A stretch of 64,000 nt of DNA from Ktedonospora formicarum (GCF_016587355.1 NZ_BNJF01000004.1:744001-808000), one strand, 5' to 3'. Shown: positions 19,203 to 28,122, counted from the stretch's first letter. Notes: a model not told the origin generated them from the letters alone. Translations and numbers: made by a program.

Positions 19203-19267
19203 AAATAAAAAAAGGTACCACCTACTCCCAAAGCGGGAAAATTATAGAGAACTCGGAGGCAAGACAA

Positions 19268-19702
19268 ATGGATGTTCTTGAGGATACCTTCTTTCAACAA
19301 TTGGCGACTGTCTGTTCTGAATCCAGACACGCCTTTGATAGTCATGTTGGCATGAGTCAGCTCCGACGGCAACTGCTGATTCTGTTGTCCGAGCTCGGCG
19401 AGATGAGCCATGCTGCTTTACAGCACCACTTAGCCATTGATGGAGCCACGATTACTCGTCTGGTCAAGCAGTTTGAGTCCGAAGGAGTACTTAGCCGTCG
19501 CCTCGATCCCCAAGATAATCGCTACACGCTCGTCTCTTTGACGGGCTCTGGTCAACAAACCGTTGCAGCCCTGAGCACGGCACACCGCCTCTTTCAGACA
19601 CGGCTCCTTGCTGATATCTCCAAAGAAGAGCAAGAGACGGCGCTACGCGTTCTCCAACACGTACGCGCCAACATACGCACACTTCAGGGCAAGCAACCAT
19701 AA
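19268..19702 (+). CDS. MarR family transcriptional regulator
   Basis: This 144-residue protein has a winged helix-turn-helix: LSELGEMSHAALQHHLAIDG, then the recognition helix GATITRLVKQFESEGVLSRR. The wing motif LDPQDNRYTLVSLTGSG (D-x-R in the wing) is a MarR hallmark, and flanking helices form the dimer interface. Dyad repeats upstream fit autorepression. The next gene (SnoaL-like, 62 bases downstream, same strand) is probably in the same transcript. Confidence 0.9.
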   Translation: MDVLEDTFFQQLATVCSESRHAFDSHVGMSQLRRQLLILLSELGEMSHAALQHHLAIDGATITRLVKQFESEGVLSRRLDPQDNRYTLVSLTGSGQQTVAALSTAHRLFQTRLLADISKEEQETALRVLQHVRANIRTLQGKQP

Positions 19703-19764
19703 GTGCATGGGCAGCACACAAGCAATCAATCAAAAAGACAAGCATCATTCGCAGGAGATGTGGT

Positions 19765-20124
19765 ATGACAGCAACAGACAACAAGACTTTGGCTTCTCGT
19801 GTCTATGAAGCCATTAACAGGCAGGATCTCGCGACCTTGGACGAACTCTTTGATCCACACATTATCAGGCATGCCATGGGAGAAGTTGGCATCGAGCGCG
19901 CGAGAGCAGCTGTGGCCAACGCCTTTGCCACCTTCCCCCAGAGACGCTTCGTCGTCGAAGATCTGATTGCTGAAGGCGACAAAGTCGCGCTACGAGTCAC
20001 CGTTCACGGCGTTCCCATGCCTCCGGGAGAGCCTCTCCCTCTCATTCTGGAGATTTTTCGCATCGAAAACGGACGCGTTGCCGAAATCTGGGGAGCTGGA
20101 ACGTTGCGCAGGCCCGATGCATAA
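19765..20124 (+). CDS. SnoaL-like polyketide cyclase/ester cyclase domain protein
   Basis: This is a 119-residue NTF2-fold protein. The pattern NKTLASRVYEAINRQDLATL, DELFDPHIIRHAMGE, VVEDLIAEGDKVALRVTVHG and EIFRIENGRVAEIWGAG matches the SnoaL-like family. Members with known function isomerise or cyclise small substrates, but most stand-alone bacterial copies have no assigned reaction. AGGAGATG directly before the ATG supports the start. It probably shares a transcript with the upstream MarR gene. Confidence 0.85.
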   Translation: MTATDNKTLASRVYEAINRQDLATLDELFDPHIIRHAMGEVGIERARAAVANAFATFPQRRFVVEDLIAEGDKVALRVTVHGVPMPPGEPLPLILEIFRIENGRVAEIWGAGTLRRPDA

Positions 20125-20227
20125 CCCATCTCGCAGACAGGTGATACATGGAGAGATATACTATCCACCTGATGAATTGTCACTCCCGGGCATCACTCAT
20201 ATCGACTATGACCACATGCAGTTGTAT

Positions 20228-20683
20228 TCTGTAAGGTCGTAGCACGTGTTTATGAACGTGCCAAATGGCGACATGAAAACTTCACGCATCAGCAGTCTCG
20301 CTCCATCATTGATACGTTTGACATCATCTGTGTGGAAGACTTGGAAGTCAATCGGATGGTGCATAACCACTGCCTCGCAAAGAACATTGCAGATGCGGCG
20401 TGGTCGGCATTCTTTGCTCAACTGTCGTGCAAAACGGAAGAAGCTGGCAGACAGTTCATCGAAGTCAAACCCACCCTGCTATACAAGCCAGACTTGTAGC
20501 CAATGTGGGTATCGGCAAAAAATGCCGTTGTCGCTTCGGGTATTAGATTGTCCATGCTGTCATGCACATCTTGATCGAGGACTCAACGCATCAAAGAATA
20601 TTCTTGCCCTGGAACTACAGGGCTTGGGCTTGTCCCTAGAAGCCCCCGGCGGCTTTAGCCCTGTCACTTACACACAACTATGA
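20228..20683 (+). pseudogene. 3' half of an IS605-type tnpB, frameshifted
   Basis: The fragment opens with KVVARVYERAKWRHENFTHQ, then IICVEDLEVNRMV (RuvC-II Glu region) and AAWSAFFAQLSCKTEEAGR. It then needs a one-base shift near 20475 to continue as YTSQTCSQCGYRQKMPLSLR, DCPCCHAHLDRGLNASKNIL (zinc finger and RuvC-III Asp). The N-terminal half is missing. After the finger the sequence contains GGCTTTAGCC and CTGTCAC, which resembles an IS605 right end. Confidence 0.8.
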
Positions 20684-20934
20684 AAGTTTGCAGAAGATCC
20701 TCAGCATGATGCGAGGGAAGGGTGTTGAAAAAAACACCCCTTGATGCACACTGATGTGCTTTTCGCTTGGCGAGACAAGCGATGTTTTCACCGAACGCGT
20801 GTCACCTCTGGCGTGGGGAAAAACGAGGCACCTGCAACGCATCGCTTCCGAGCTCTTTCTCAAGATCGCATTTTTGTGTGTAAGTGTCAGTGCTTTAGCC
20901 ATGGGGAGTAGTCACAGAATTAGATAGGCGGCCA

Positions 20935-21091
20935 GCTGACAAGTACTTTGGCTTGTTGGGCAATGCAGCAAATGTTGGTTCTCTCATTGGCCCTGCGGTT
21001 GGTGGACTGCTGGCAACAATCAATACGAACACACCTTTTCTTCGTCAATCTAGCAAGCCAGCAGCAAACACGCGAAGTCAATGCAAATTAG
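20935..21091 (+). pseudogene. Scrap of a major facilitator transporter
   Basis: ADKYFGLLGNAANVGSLIGP, AVGGLLATINTNTPF and, after a one-base shift, FFVNLASQQQTREVNAN followed by a stop match the fourth/fifth-helix region of MFS drug exporters (the G-x-x-x-G-P-x-x-G-G pattern). Nothing else of the transporter remains. Confidence 0.6.
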
Positions 21092-21100
21092 GCGGTTCTC

Positions 21101-21784
21101 TCATTCAAGGATCGCCAGCGCTGAATTGGCCTGTTGGACAGAAAAGAGCCCAGGGTCGTAAGACGCGCCAGTCCACTGACGCAAACGTGTGTGCTCAGGA
21201 TGCTTCAGATGCTGCAATGCCTCGAGCAAATCAGTGTAATCACCTATCCCACCAGCATCCTCTGGAGGACAGGCCCGTTCACCAGCCAGACAACGAGGTG
21301 TCATCCAGAAAGCATCCTCATTCACATGCTCATCTTCGAGATGCTCAATCTTTTCAATCGTCACCTGATGCATCCAGCTATCGCCCAGGTCATACTCGTA
21401 TGTCAACGTCAGCCACTCGGCCCAGACCGTCGCATCGAGCTTGGTGCGTCGACTATCCCTGATGCGTATGCCTGTATCCTCCCACTCAGGATCAGGAAGC
21501 CCATACACGGTTGTCTTCTTATTGATAATGAGCCGGAACACATACAGATGCGAATTCTCCCACCCCATGACGACTTGAAGCATTTTATGAAGCGTATGAA
21601 GGCTTATAGCGCCAGGCACGACCATTTTGCGCCAGATCGGTGGCTCAATCCCAACCAACTGCACATGCAGGTAATAGCGACTCTCTGACTGATAACTTCC
21701 CAAGTGCACCTCCTCTTCTCCATATTCTACAACAGATTCATCTCTCTGCTCGTGTCTGCTCGTGTACTGCTGATTTTTGGGCAA
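21101..21784 (-). CDS. pRiA4b ORF-3-like protein
   Basis: This 227-residue protein contains the pRiA4b ORF-3 domain: YYLHVQLVGIEPPIWRKMVV, LHTLHKMLQVVMGWENSHLY, YEYDLGDSWMHQVTIE and a Cys-containing end RCLAGERACPPEDAGGIGDY. The family is widespread on plasmids and in mobile regions; its biochemical role is unknown. The start is an apparent TTG at 21784 with weak support, and a later start is possible because the domain begins near residue 38. It stands alone, flanked by an MFS scrap and the VOC gene control region. Confidence 0.8.
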   Translation of the reverse strand: MPKNQQYTSRHEQRDESVVEYGEEEVHLGSYQSESRYYLHVQLVGIEPPIWRKMVVPGAISLHTLHKMLQVVMGWENSHLYVFRLIINKKTTVYGLPDPEWEDTGIRIRDSRRTKLDATVWAEWLTLTYEYDLGDSWMHQVTIEKIEHLEDEHVNEDAFWMTPRCLAGERACPPEDAGGIGDYTDLLEALQHLKHPEHTRLRQWTGASYDPGLFSVQQANSALAILE

Positions 21785-21823
21785 TTATTCCGTTGAAAGC
21801 ATCTCTTCTTCGTCTGCAGAAGG

Positions 21824-21873
21824 GCAAGATTCGAGAAGTTTTTTTCTGCTCACCAGGAGTATTCTGTTTCTAC
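21824..21873 (+). promoter_or_regulatory. Shared 50-bp upstream element, copy A (before VOC gene)
   Basis: It begins GCAAGATTCGAGAAGTTTTT and ends with TATTCTGTTTCTAC, about 70 bases before the VOC start. Closely similar stretches lie at 60236-60285 (before the SRPBCC gene) and, on the minus strand, at 23294-23340 (before ArsR). TTGCAAAATGCAA follows it. The function is unknown; a common promoter/leader or a mobile-element end are the options. Confidence 0.55.
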
Positions 21874-21943
21874 TTGCAAAATGCAAAAATAATCATATAC
21901 AGAGATCGAAGGAAAACGTACTGCAAATACCAAGGAGAGAGAT

Positions 21944-22327
21944 ATGTTTCAACCAAAAACAGCATTTAGCGGGTTCTCAGTGAATGATCTGGCAGAAGCT
22001 AAAGCATTTTATACTCAAGCTCTAGGGCTACACGTGGTCGAAGAGGGCGGCGGCCTCCGGCTTCATTTGCCTGGCGGGGGCACAGCGTTTGCCTATCCCA
22101 AAGACAATCACCAGCCAGCAACGTTCACGATGCTAGATTTTGTCGTTGATGACATCGATGCTGCGGTTGATGAACTCAAAAGCCGAAGCGTTCGCTTTGA
22201 GCGCTATGAAGGAATGGTGCAAGATGAGAAGGGCATCATGCGCGGCATCTCTCACAAGATGGGGCCCGATATAGCTTGGTTTAAAGACCCTGCTGGAAAC
22301 ATATTAGCCGTGTTACAGGCGCAATAA
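21944..22327 (+). CDS. VOC family protein (glyoxalase/bleomycin-resistance fold)
   Basis: This is a 127-residue two-module betaalphabetabetabeta protein. Motifs are GFSVNDLAEAKAFYTQALGL and LDFVVDDIDAAVDELKSRSV, ending in DIAWFKDPAGNILAVLQ, where the D-P-x-G-N ending carries the usual metal-ligand Glu/Asn position. AAGGAGAGAG before the ATG supports the start. Metal-dependent glutathione or dioxygenase chemistry is typical of the fold, but the substrate is unknown. The upstream element is shared with the ArsR-VOC and SRPBCC genes. Confidence 0.88.
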   Translation: MFQPKTAFSGFSVNDLAEAKAFYTQALGLHVVEEGGGLRLHLPGGGTAFAYPKDNHQPATFTMLDFVVDDIDAAVDELKSRSVRFERYEGMVQDEKGIMRGISHKMGPDIAWFKDPAGNILAVLQAQ

Positions 22328-22461
22328 TAAACACATCGAGCGCGTGAAAAATCCGCGTCTCATCGAGACAGGCCATCAGTCACCACAGCTCAAGCTATGG
22401 ACACTTGGACATGATGAATGGCTGCTTTCCTGAAATTTCCTGACGACGCAGCGCGAAAAAA

Positions 22462-22510
22462 GCCACATCGGGAAGCTAGATAGTATGCAACTCCAGCTTC
22501 CCGATGTGGC
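22462..22510 (-). terminator. Terminator of the ArsR-VOC operon
   Basis: The arms GCCACATCGGGAAGCT and AGCTTCCCGATGTGGC (16 bp, perfect) enclose a 17-base loop. On the minus strand a TTTTTT run follows. It sits 70 bases after the stop of the second operon gene. Confidence 0.85.
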
Positions 22511-22579
22511 GGAACCTGGACAACAGGCCATTTGAATCGGATCAGCACAGAAGCCAGATTCGATTTTTGTTGCCTTCCA

Positions 22580-22981
22580 TTAGGCTCCCTTCTTCAACTC
22601 GACAATTTGAAGAAGATTGCCATTGGTATCGTCAAAGACGGCCGTCGTCGGTCCGCCCTGGCTGAGCGGCTCTTGGGTAAAGATCACCCCCAACTTCTGC
22701 AGGCGCTCATACTCAGCCTGAACATCATCGACCGCAAACGAGGTAATGGGAATCCCATCTTCTGCTAATACTTCGCGCAAAGCTTTCATGGCAGGGTAGT
22801 CTGCATTCGGCTCCAGCAGGAGCTCTGGGCCATCAGGATCTTCTGGAGACACCACGGTCAGAAAGCGCGCGCCTCCGCCCAATTCGATGTCCCTCTTCTT
22901 TTGAAATCCCAGTATCTGGGTGTAGAAGGTCAGGGCCTGGTTGTAGTCAGCTATCGGAATGCTCGTGATGTAAATCCTCAT
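22580..22981 (-). CDS. VOC family protein, second gene of the ArsR operon
   Basis: This 133-residue glyoxalase-fold protein begins MRIYITSIPIADYNQALTFY; the ATG at 22979-22981 overlaps the ArsR stop in ATGA, so translation is coupled. Motifs include TQILGFQKKRDIELGGGARF, SFAVDDVQAEYERLQKLGV and AVFDDTNGNLLQIVELK. In related operons such proteins accompany an ArsR repressor and SRPBCC proteins. The substrate is not predictable. Confidence 0.9.
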   Translation of the reverse strand: MRIYITSIPIADYNQALTFYTQILGFQKKRDIELGGGARFLTVVSPEDPDGPELLLEPNADYPAMKALREVLAEDGIPITSFAVDDVQAEYERLQKLGVIFTQEPLSQGGPTTAVFDDTNGNLLQIVELKKGA

Positions 22982-23262
22982 GCATCCTCCTTCTTTTTTT
23001 CCATCCAACGTTGCACAATGGCATGTAATGGTTCCGTGTTGATGTAATGGAACTTATATCGTCCCTGGCGTTTGACCGTCACCAAATTGGCGGCCTCCAG
23101 GATCGCCAGGTGCTGCGATATCGCTTGCCGTGTTGATGCTATTTGGTGTCGCATCAGCAAGCGCGAACACAGCTCGAACAAGGTCTGTCCATCGCGATCA
23201 GAAAGCTCATCGAGAATCGTCCTTCTCGTCTGATCTGCAAGTGCCTTAAAAAGTACGTCCAT
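22978..23262 (-). CDS. ArsR family transcriptional regulator
   Basis: This is a 94-residue winged-helix repressor starting at MDVLFKALADQTRRTILDEL, the usual start of the ArsR-SRPBCC/VOC subgroup; the longer frame to 23298 would begin inside the operator. The recognition helix is STRQAISQHLAILEAANLVT with the wing VKRQGRYKFHYIN. No Cys metal site (CxCxxC) is present, so it is not a classic metal sensor. A 20-base palindrome lies 12 bases upstream (autorepression), and the gene overlaps the next VOC gene by 4 bases. Confidence 0.92.
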   Translation of the reverse strand: MDVLFKALADQTRRTILDELSDRDGQTLFELCSRLLMRHQIASTRQAISQHLAILEAANLVTVKRQGRYKFHYINTEPLHAIVQRWMEKKKEDA

Positions 23263-23273
23263 AGCAAGAGCAT

Positions 23274-23293
23274 ATGCAAGTACATACTTGCAT
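23274..23293 (-). promoter_or_regulatory. ArsR operator palindrome
   Basis: ATGCAAGTA-CA-TACTTGCAT, a perfect dyad with 9-base arms, lies immediately upstream of the ArsR start codon. Its position indicates autorepression. Confidence 0.75.
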
Positions 23294-23340
23294 GTCAAGA
23301 GTATACGGCAGGGAAAAGAAAAAAACTTCTCGAATCTTGC
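23294..23340 (-). promoter_or_regulatory. Shared upstream element, copy C (before ArsR)
   Basis: Read on the minus strand it starts GCAAGATTCGAGAAGTTTTT, then TTCCCTGCCGTATACTCTTG. It matches copies A and B over about 45 bases, and here it abuts the ArsR operator. Its first part is also the right arm and T-run of a strong hairpin (23329-23382). Confidence 0.55.
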
Positions 23341-23382
23341 TCACTTCTCGAAGCAAGATTCGAGAAGTGAGCAAGATTCGAG
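23329..23382 (-). terminator. 24-bp perfect hairpin with T-run
   Basis: The arms are fully complementary over 24 bases, each built from AAGATTCGAG/GAGAAGTGAGC blocks, with a 6-base loop. A T-run follows on the minus strand. It would insulate the ArsR promoter from readthrough, or act as a leader attenuator. Confidence 0.7.
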
Positions 23383-23689
23383 TGCGCCCCCCTTTCAAGC
23401 ATCATGGATCTTCCGACAGCTTGATGATTTGGGGACATGTTCGTCTTAGAAGCTTTCATCAGGAGCATTGCAGTATCCACTTACGAAATGTATGTAAGCT
23501 TGCTTTCCTGTACATTTGACGCTTTAAAGGAAGCCAGCATGCATTTTCTCATGCTGAGCAGATCTTGGATTGGCCACACCTGTGGCGAACAGTGCGCAAA
23601 GCCGCCAACGCCGTGGGGACATAGCGTTCTCAAGAAGAACAGAGGTATTAAGTGAGTCAATTGAGCACGTGGTTATGAAATGGAGGGGT

Positions 23690-23990
23690 CGGCGAAGCTC
23701 AGTCCCAACGCACACACTGGCTAAGGAAACTGGCAGGGCAGCCTTTCCAGAACCTCGTTTCCTTGTGGCAAGCAACCACATACCTGCAGAAGCAACGAGC
23801 GTGGATCGGGTCCTATGAGCAGTGGAAACAGAAGGGGTATCCAGAAGGCAGTGAGATCATCGAACGGGCGGTCTCCAGGTAATCAATCGGAGTATGAAAT
23901 AGCGTGGAATGCGCTGGCTGCGCAGGAATGCGACGGTGGTGGCGGCGCGGCGAATGGCTCAACCGCGATTGGGATCTTCCTACCGTTCTC
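23690..23990 (+). pseudogene. C-terminal scrap of an ISKra4-like transposase
   Basis: The frame LQKQRAWIGSYEQWKQKGYP, EGSEIIERAVSR, stop, INRSMK, stop, RGMRWLRRNATVVAARR matches the conserved C-terminus of this transposase group (G-S-x-x-x-E-R-A-V and M-K-x-R-G-M-R-W). Two in-frame stops show decay. Upstream to 23560 there are weaker pieces in other frames; 23383-23560 shows nothing clear. Confidence 0.6.
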
Positions 23991-24217
23991 CGAAACTGAC
24001 CCAAACATGGATAGGCCACATTTCGTGTTCGGTTCCTGCTTCAATGCAGAGAGCAAGCCTTTCGCTCGTCTTCCACCTGCTCCACAGGCATCAATTCCCG
24101 CAGAACGTGCGGTACTCCGTGTTCATTGTGCCAACGCCGCGAGATTTTTGGCGGCGTTGTCATCTCGATCTTGCACGTTTCCACACTCCAGGAAGACAAA
24201 GACCCGATCAGGAATCG

Positions 24218-24735
24218 TCAGCACCTCATTGACTCAGCCACACCACGAACAGGTTTTTGAGGAGGGTTTACAGCGGGAGGGCAGCAGCACCTGCACCCCT
24301 GCCTGTTCGGCTTTGTAGAGGATCTGCCGCTTGAACTCGTACATGCCCACATCGGCGATGGCTTGAGCCAACCTGCGATTCTTGAGCATGCCTGCAATGT
24401 GTGCACCCTCGAGGACGATCACACGCGGTCGCTCTTGATCGGGCGCGGGTTCTCGCCACGATCTGAGCGGTCGCGCGCGTGCAAGGTATCTTGGCGCACG
24501 TTGGCGATGCGGGCATGCATCCGCGAGAGGCACTGCGCGCTTTCTGGCGATTGCGATCCTTTGGTCTTGCGGCGATGGCATCGCGACGTGCGTTGTAACA
24601 TCGTGATCTTCTTGCGCAGCGCCCTGGGGTTCTCGAAGGTGCATCCATCCGAGAGGGTCGCCAGTCGCTTGATCAAGAGGTCAAACCCAATGACGTCGCC
24701 TTCATTAGCAACATCCCGTCTCTCGCGCTCAAAGC
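24218..24735 (-). pseudogene. IS605-type tnpB remnant
   Basis: From the right: LIKRLATLSDGCTFENPRAL (RuvC-I side), QRTSRCHRRKTKGSQ and MHARIANVRQDTLHA. After a frameshift near 24440 come VIVLEGAHIAGMLKNRRLAQ, AIADVGMYEFKRQILYKAEQ and PSSKTCSWCG. The sequence stops in the middle of the zinc finger, so the RuvC-III end is lost. Composition is GC-rich. It is dead. Confidence 0.75.
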
Positions 24736-24736
24736 C

Positions 24737-25498
24737 TTAGGAATGGGCTGCGATAAAGTTCTGAATCTGCTTCCAGGCATCCGCAGAAATGGCTGCATAC
24801 TCGCTGGCAAGTTGATCAAAGAAGCCATGAGGAGCGCCCTCATACACAATAATGTGATTTTCCAGGCCTATTGCATTGAGCCTCGCTTCGAGCGTCCGCA
24901 CAGTTTCTACTGGAATGTTTTGATCTGCGCTTCCAAACAGGCCAAGCACGGGACACGTTATATTCTCGATCTGATCCAACATGGCTCCTGCTTCAGGAAA
25001 TACCTTAGGCAGACCCCCATAGAAGGAAATACTTCCAGCAAGCTCAAATGCTTGCTGTGTACCAGACAGGAATGAGAAAGCCCCACCTATGCAAAAGCCA
25101 ACTGGAAAGGTCGCTTCTCCCTTGTTCCCTTGTTCGCGTACATAGTCAAGCGCAGCTTTCACGTCCAAGAAGAAGGTTTCCAGTTGCATGTGTTGGATGT
25201 GTGGCATCCATTCAAACCCTTCATGACGTGAGGTCACCCCTGCTGTGCGTCCAAAATAATCAAGGGCAAGAGCCGAGAGACCAATCTCGGCGAAACGCAG
25301 AGCCAATTCTTTGTAAAACTGATGCAAGCCACGAACATCAGGATAAATGAGCACCTGGCCTTTTGCCGGTGCTTCAGGACGAGCAAAATAGGCTGCAAAA
25401 TGATTGCCATCAGCAGCTGTCAAGACGATATCTTCACCATGCGCCTTCCCAGTGACCCTCGCTGGCAGCGGAGGGCGAGCGCTGTCATCATAACACAT
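24737..25498 (-). CDS. Dienelactone hydrolase family protein
   Basis: This is a 253-residue alpha/beta-hydrolase. The preferred start is the ATG at 25496-25498 (MCYDDSARPPLPARV), preceded by AAAGAAG. The nucleophile is Cys in VGFCIGGAFSF, as in true dienelactone hydrolases, with the Asp in GLFGSADQNIP and the His in EGAPHGFFDQ. YPDVRGLHQFYKELALRFAE is the oxyanion region. It hydrolyses lactones or esters, possibly in aromatic degradation (family knowledge). It is monocistronic and flanked by transposon debris. Confidence 0.9.
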   Translation of the reverse strand: MCYDDSARPPLPARVTGKAHGEDIVLTAADGNHFAAYFARPEAPAKGQVLIYPDVRGLHQFYKELALRFAEIGLSALALDYFGRTAGVTSRHEGFEWMPHIQHMQLETFFLDVKAALDYVREQGNKGEATFPVGFCIGGAFSFLSGTQQAFELAGSISFYGGLPKVFPEAGAMLDQIENITCPVLGLFGSADQNIPVETVRTLEARLNAIGLENHIIVYEGAPHGFFDQLASEYAAISADAWKQIQNFIAAHS

Positions 25499-26418
25499 GA
25501 CTTCTTTTTTCCTTATCAATAAATGTAGAGATGGTACCATCTGTGATCAAGATAGAGGGGAACGCATACCGGCACGTGACATGTCAATTTCTGAAGGTAT
25601 TGGTCGCAGCGAATGCAGAGGAAGTGAGCGAGTGTAGTTCAGACCAAGAGAGGAGGAAATGTGAGAAGTGAGCTGCTGTCTTGAGACATCCGCACAAACG
25701 CTACCCCTTTCACTTGGAAAGGGAGACCCCTGCATTGTCTATTTCATCAGCGAGCTTCAAGAGCCAGTTCGATATTTTCCCTCTCTGATTATACCACAGA
25801 GTGCGCGTTGGTATCAGTAGCTGATGACGCGTTCTCGCCAATACTGGAAGAGGAGCCAGCACAAGCTGATAAGAGCAGGAGACACGCCCAAGGAGCCGCC
25901 CCTTTGTCTCCCTTGGAACCTCTGTGAGAACGGATGTGAATCATCACCAATGCTCCTTGATTGCCGCAGATGGGAGCCGCAAAAAATACCATATTCTTTT
26001 GAGAGAAACGAAACAAAATATATTTTCTGCCATACATGTTTTCCCAAGAAGGTATATATCAATGTCGCCGCTAATGCTCCTCGTGAGCACATAAAGCACT
26101 GGAGATGACAGGCCACAAACGGAGCCTGGTTTGGACGATCTGTTTATCGAGGAGGCTCATCAAGAGAAAATCATCCTCGTCCATAGGATCTGACTCATAC
26201 AAGGAGACGGATCTTGCATACGCGTGCTTACAAGAATGCGAGCGAGAAAGCCCTGCTCATTGATGGCAGGGATGCATCACCGTTCCTTGAAAGGCGCAGG
26301 GGAGGGGCGGATCCTCACAACAGCGGATGGTGGGGCACTTGACGAGAGATCAGCATGCTGCTATCATATGGAACACATGGTCTAGGCACAAAGCGTCATG
26401 CACAGGAGAGATGGGACG
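25499..26418. other. Long gap without a supported gene
   Basis: Frames here (for example 25789-26116, minus) have no recognisable motifs. A small hairpin CCCTGC...GCAGGG at 26251-26271 lies upstream of the TnpB gene and could belong to its left end. The right end contains the TnpB ribosome site AGGAGAG. Confidence 0.35.
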
Positions 26419-28059
26419 ATGATGCGTCAGGCTGCAAGCAACCACACACAAGCAACCAAGATCCGTACACCCACCTTCCTGCTGGAACTGCCTCTCGTGG
26501 TGAACGCCGGGCAAGCCAAGCAGGTGCGCGCCCATCTGGAAGCGGCCCGACAGCTCTACAATGCCATCCTTTCCGAGGGGCAGAAGCGCCTGCGCCGCAT
26601 GCGGGCTGATCCCGTCTGGCACGAGGCCCGCTCCCTTCCTCGCACCCACAAGGCGGAGCGAGCGGCGGCGTTCTCCGCCTTGCGCACAGCTCATGGCTTC
26701 ACCGAAACCGCCCTGCATCAAGCGGTCAAAGGCTTGCGCGTTGGGTGGATTGCCGAGCACATCGATGCCGTGCTCGCCCAAACCCTGGCGAGCCGCGCCT
26801 ACCGTGCTCTCAATCGTGTCTGCCTCGGCAAGGCCAAACGCGTGCGGTTCAAGAGCCGAGGGCGAGGCTTCTGCAGCATCGAGAACAAGCGCAATGACAC
26901 CGGCCTACGCTTTGTCCTGCAGCCTCCCGAAGCCGGAAATGCGGGGTTCCTCCTCTGGAACGGAGATCAGTTGCCAGCCCTCATTGATTGGCAGGATGAA
27001 GTGGTGGCTCATGGGCTCAGGCATCGCATCAAGTACGCCCGTCTCCTCCAGCGTCCCGCCAGCAGCAAGAGAGCAGCAGGCGCCGATGCAGAAGGGAACC
27101 GCTACTGTGTGCAACTCGTCCTGGAGGGCACGCCCCACCACAAGCCCAAACACACCGTTGGGCAAGGAGTCGTTGGCGCTGATCTTGGTCCCTCCACCCT
27201 GGCACTTGTTCCTCAGGAAGGAGAAGCCAGCCTGGAGGTGTTCTGCGCCGAACTGGCCCCTGATGCCAAAGCCATTCGTCGTCTGCAGCGACAGATGGAT
27301 CGGCAGCGGCGAGCTGCCAACCCAGAGCACTACGACGAGAAGGGACGTCTCAAGAAACAGGGGAAGAAGCTGCGGTGGAAGCAGAGCAAGCGCTACCAGG
27401 CCACCCGACGACGCAAGGCGAGCAAGGAGCGCAAGCTGGCAGCACACCGCAAGAGCCTCCATGGCCGTAACGTCCATGAGGTGATGGCGCTGGGCAAGAC
27501 CATCATCCTCGAAAAGATTTCCTATAAGGCATGGCAAAAAACCTATGGCAAGAGCGTGGGACTGCGAGCCCCAGGGATGTTTGTGGAACTGTTGAGACGC
27601 ACCGCCGTGCCCCCTTTGGGGGTTGCAAGCACGGGCGGCATCCTGGTAGAAGTCCCCACACGCACCACGGCACTGAGTCAGTGGTGTCATGGCTGTGGCA
27701 AGAAGGTCAAGAAACCGCTCTCTCAGCGCTGGCATCAGTGCGAATGCGGGATCGGCCCCGTGCAGCGCGATCTCTACTCAGCATTTCTTGCCGCCTACCT
27801 TAATCCAGCAGATCCCATCCCCTCGTGTGCCCGATACCAGGCGTATTGGGAAGGTGCGGAGGCGCGCCTGCGGGCAGCACACGAGTGTCTCATCCAACGT
27901 GCGAGAGAGGGGCAGGTCCTGCCCCAAAGCTTGGGTCTGACCCGAGCCAGAGTGCGTCTGCCCAAAAGTTCAGAGGAACCTCCATTAGAGCCAGTTCTTC
28001 TCCTTGAGGGAGAAGAACTGGAAGCGTGGGCCGAATCTCTGGAACCCCCACTGCTTTAG
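26419..28059 (+). CDS. tnpB: Solitary TnpB-family RNA-guided nuclease/transposase accessory protein, long form
   Basis: This is about 546 residues, start MMRQAASNHTQ after AGGAGAG. The RuvC-like catalytic residues are visible: Asp in VVGADLGPSTLALV (about 254), Glu in TIILEKISYKAW (about 362) and Asp in VQRDLYSAFLAAYL (about 450). A zinc finger CHGCG...CECG (about 423-440) lies between the last two. An N-terminal region of about 230 residues precedes the first Asp. A Glu-rich C-terminal extension of roughly 90 residues (RLRAAHECLIQRAREGQVLP and onward) goes beyond the usual end of TnpB, which is about 400 residues. No frameshift is visible and all catalytic residues are kept. No tnpA is near. 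TnpB proteins cut DNA guided by an RNA from the element's right end. Confidence 0.85.
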   Translation: MMRQAASNHTQATKIRTPTFLLELPLVVNAGQAKQVRAHLEAARQLYNAILSEGQKRLRRMRADPVWHEARSLPRTHKAERAAAFSALRTAHGFTETALHQAVKGLRVGWIAEHIDAVLAQTLASRAYRALNRVCLGKAKRVRFKSRGRGFCSIENKRNDTGLRFVLQPPEAGNAGFLLWNGDQLPALIDWQDEVVAHGLRHRIKYARLLQRPASSKRAAGADAEGNRYCVQLVLEGTPHHKPKHTVGQGVVGADLGPSTLALVPQEGEASLEVFCAELAPDAKAIRRLQRQMDRQRRAANPEHYDEKGRLKKQGKKLRWKQSKRYQATRRRKASKERKLAAHRKSLHGRNVHEVMALGKTIILEKISYKAWQKTYGKSVGLRAPGMFVELLRRTAVPPLGVASTGGILVEVPTRTTALSQWCHGCGKKVKKPLSQRWHQCECGIGPVQRDLYSAFLAAYLNPADPIPSCARYQAYWEGAEARLRAAHECLIQRAREGQVLPQSLGLTRARVRLPKSSEEPPLEPVLLLEGEELEAWAESLEPPLL

Positions 28060-28077
28060 CACGGGGAGCACTCAGGT

Positions 28078-28122
28078 GCCCTATGTCGCTGAAAGAATGA
28101 CGGTGATTTCAGCGACATAGGC
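28078..28122. repeat. Perfect 16-bp hairpin downstream of TnpB
   Basis: The arms GCCTATGTCGCTGAAA and TTTCAGCGACATAGGC enclose a 13-base loop, 18 bases after the TnpB stop. The stretch between the two contains GCTTTAGCACGGGGAGCACT, similar to IS605-type right ends. It may be the element's end structure, the guide-RNA scaffold, or a terminator. The gap on to 28375 holds no supported gene. Confidence 0.55.

Noticed and set aside
26905..27735. 276-codon minus-strand frame
   Set aside because: Lies antisense within the intact TnpB gene; Cys/Leu-rich shadow without homology.
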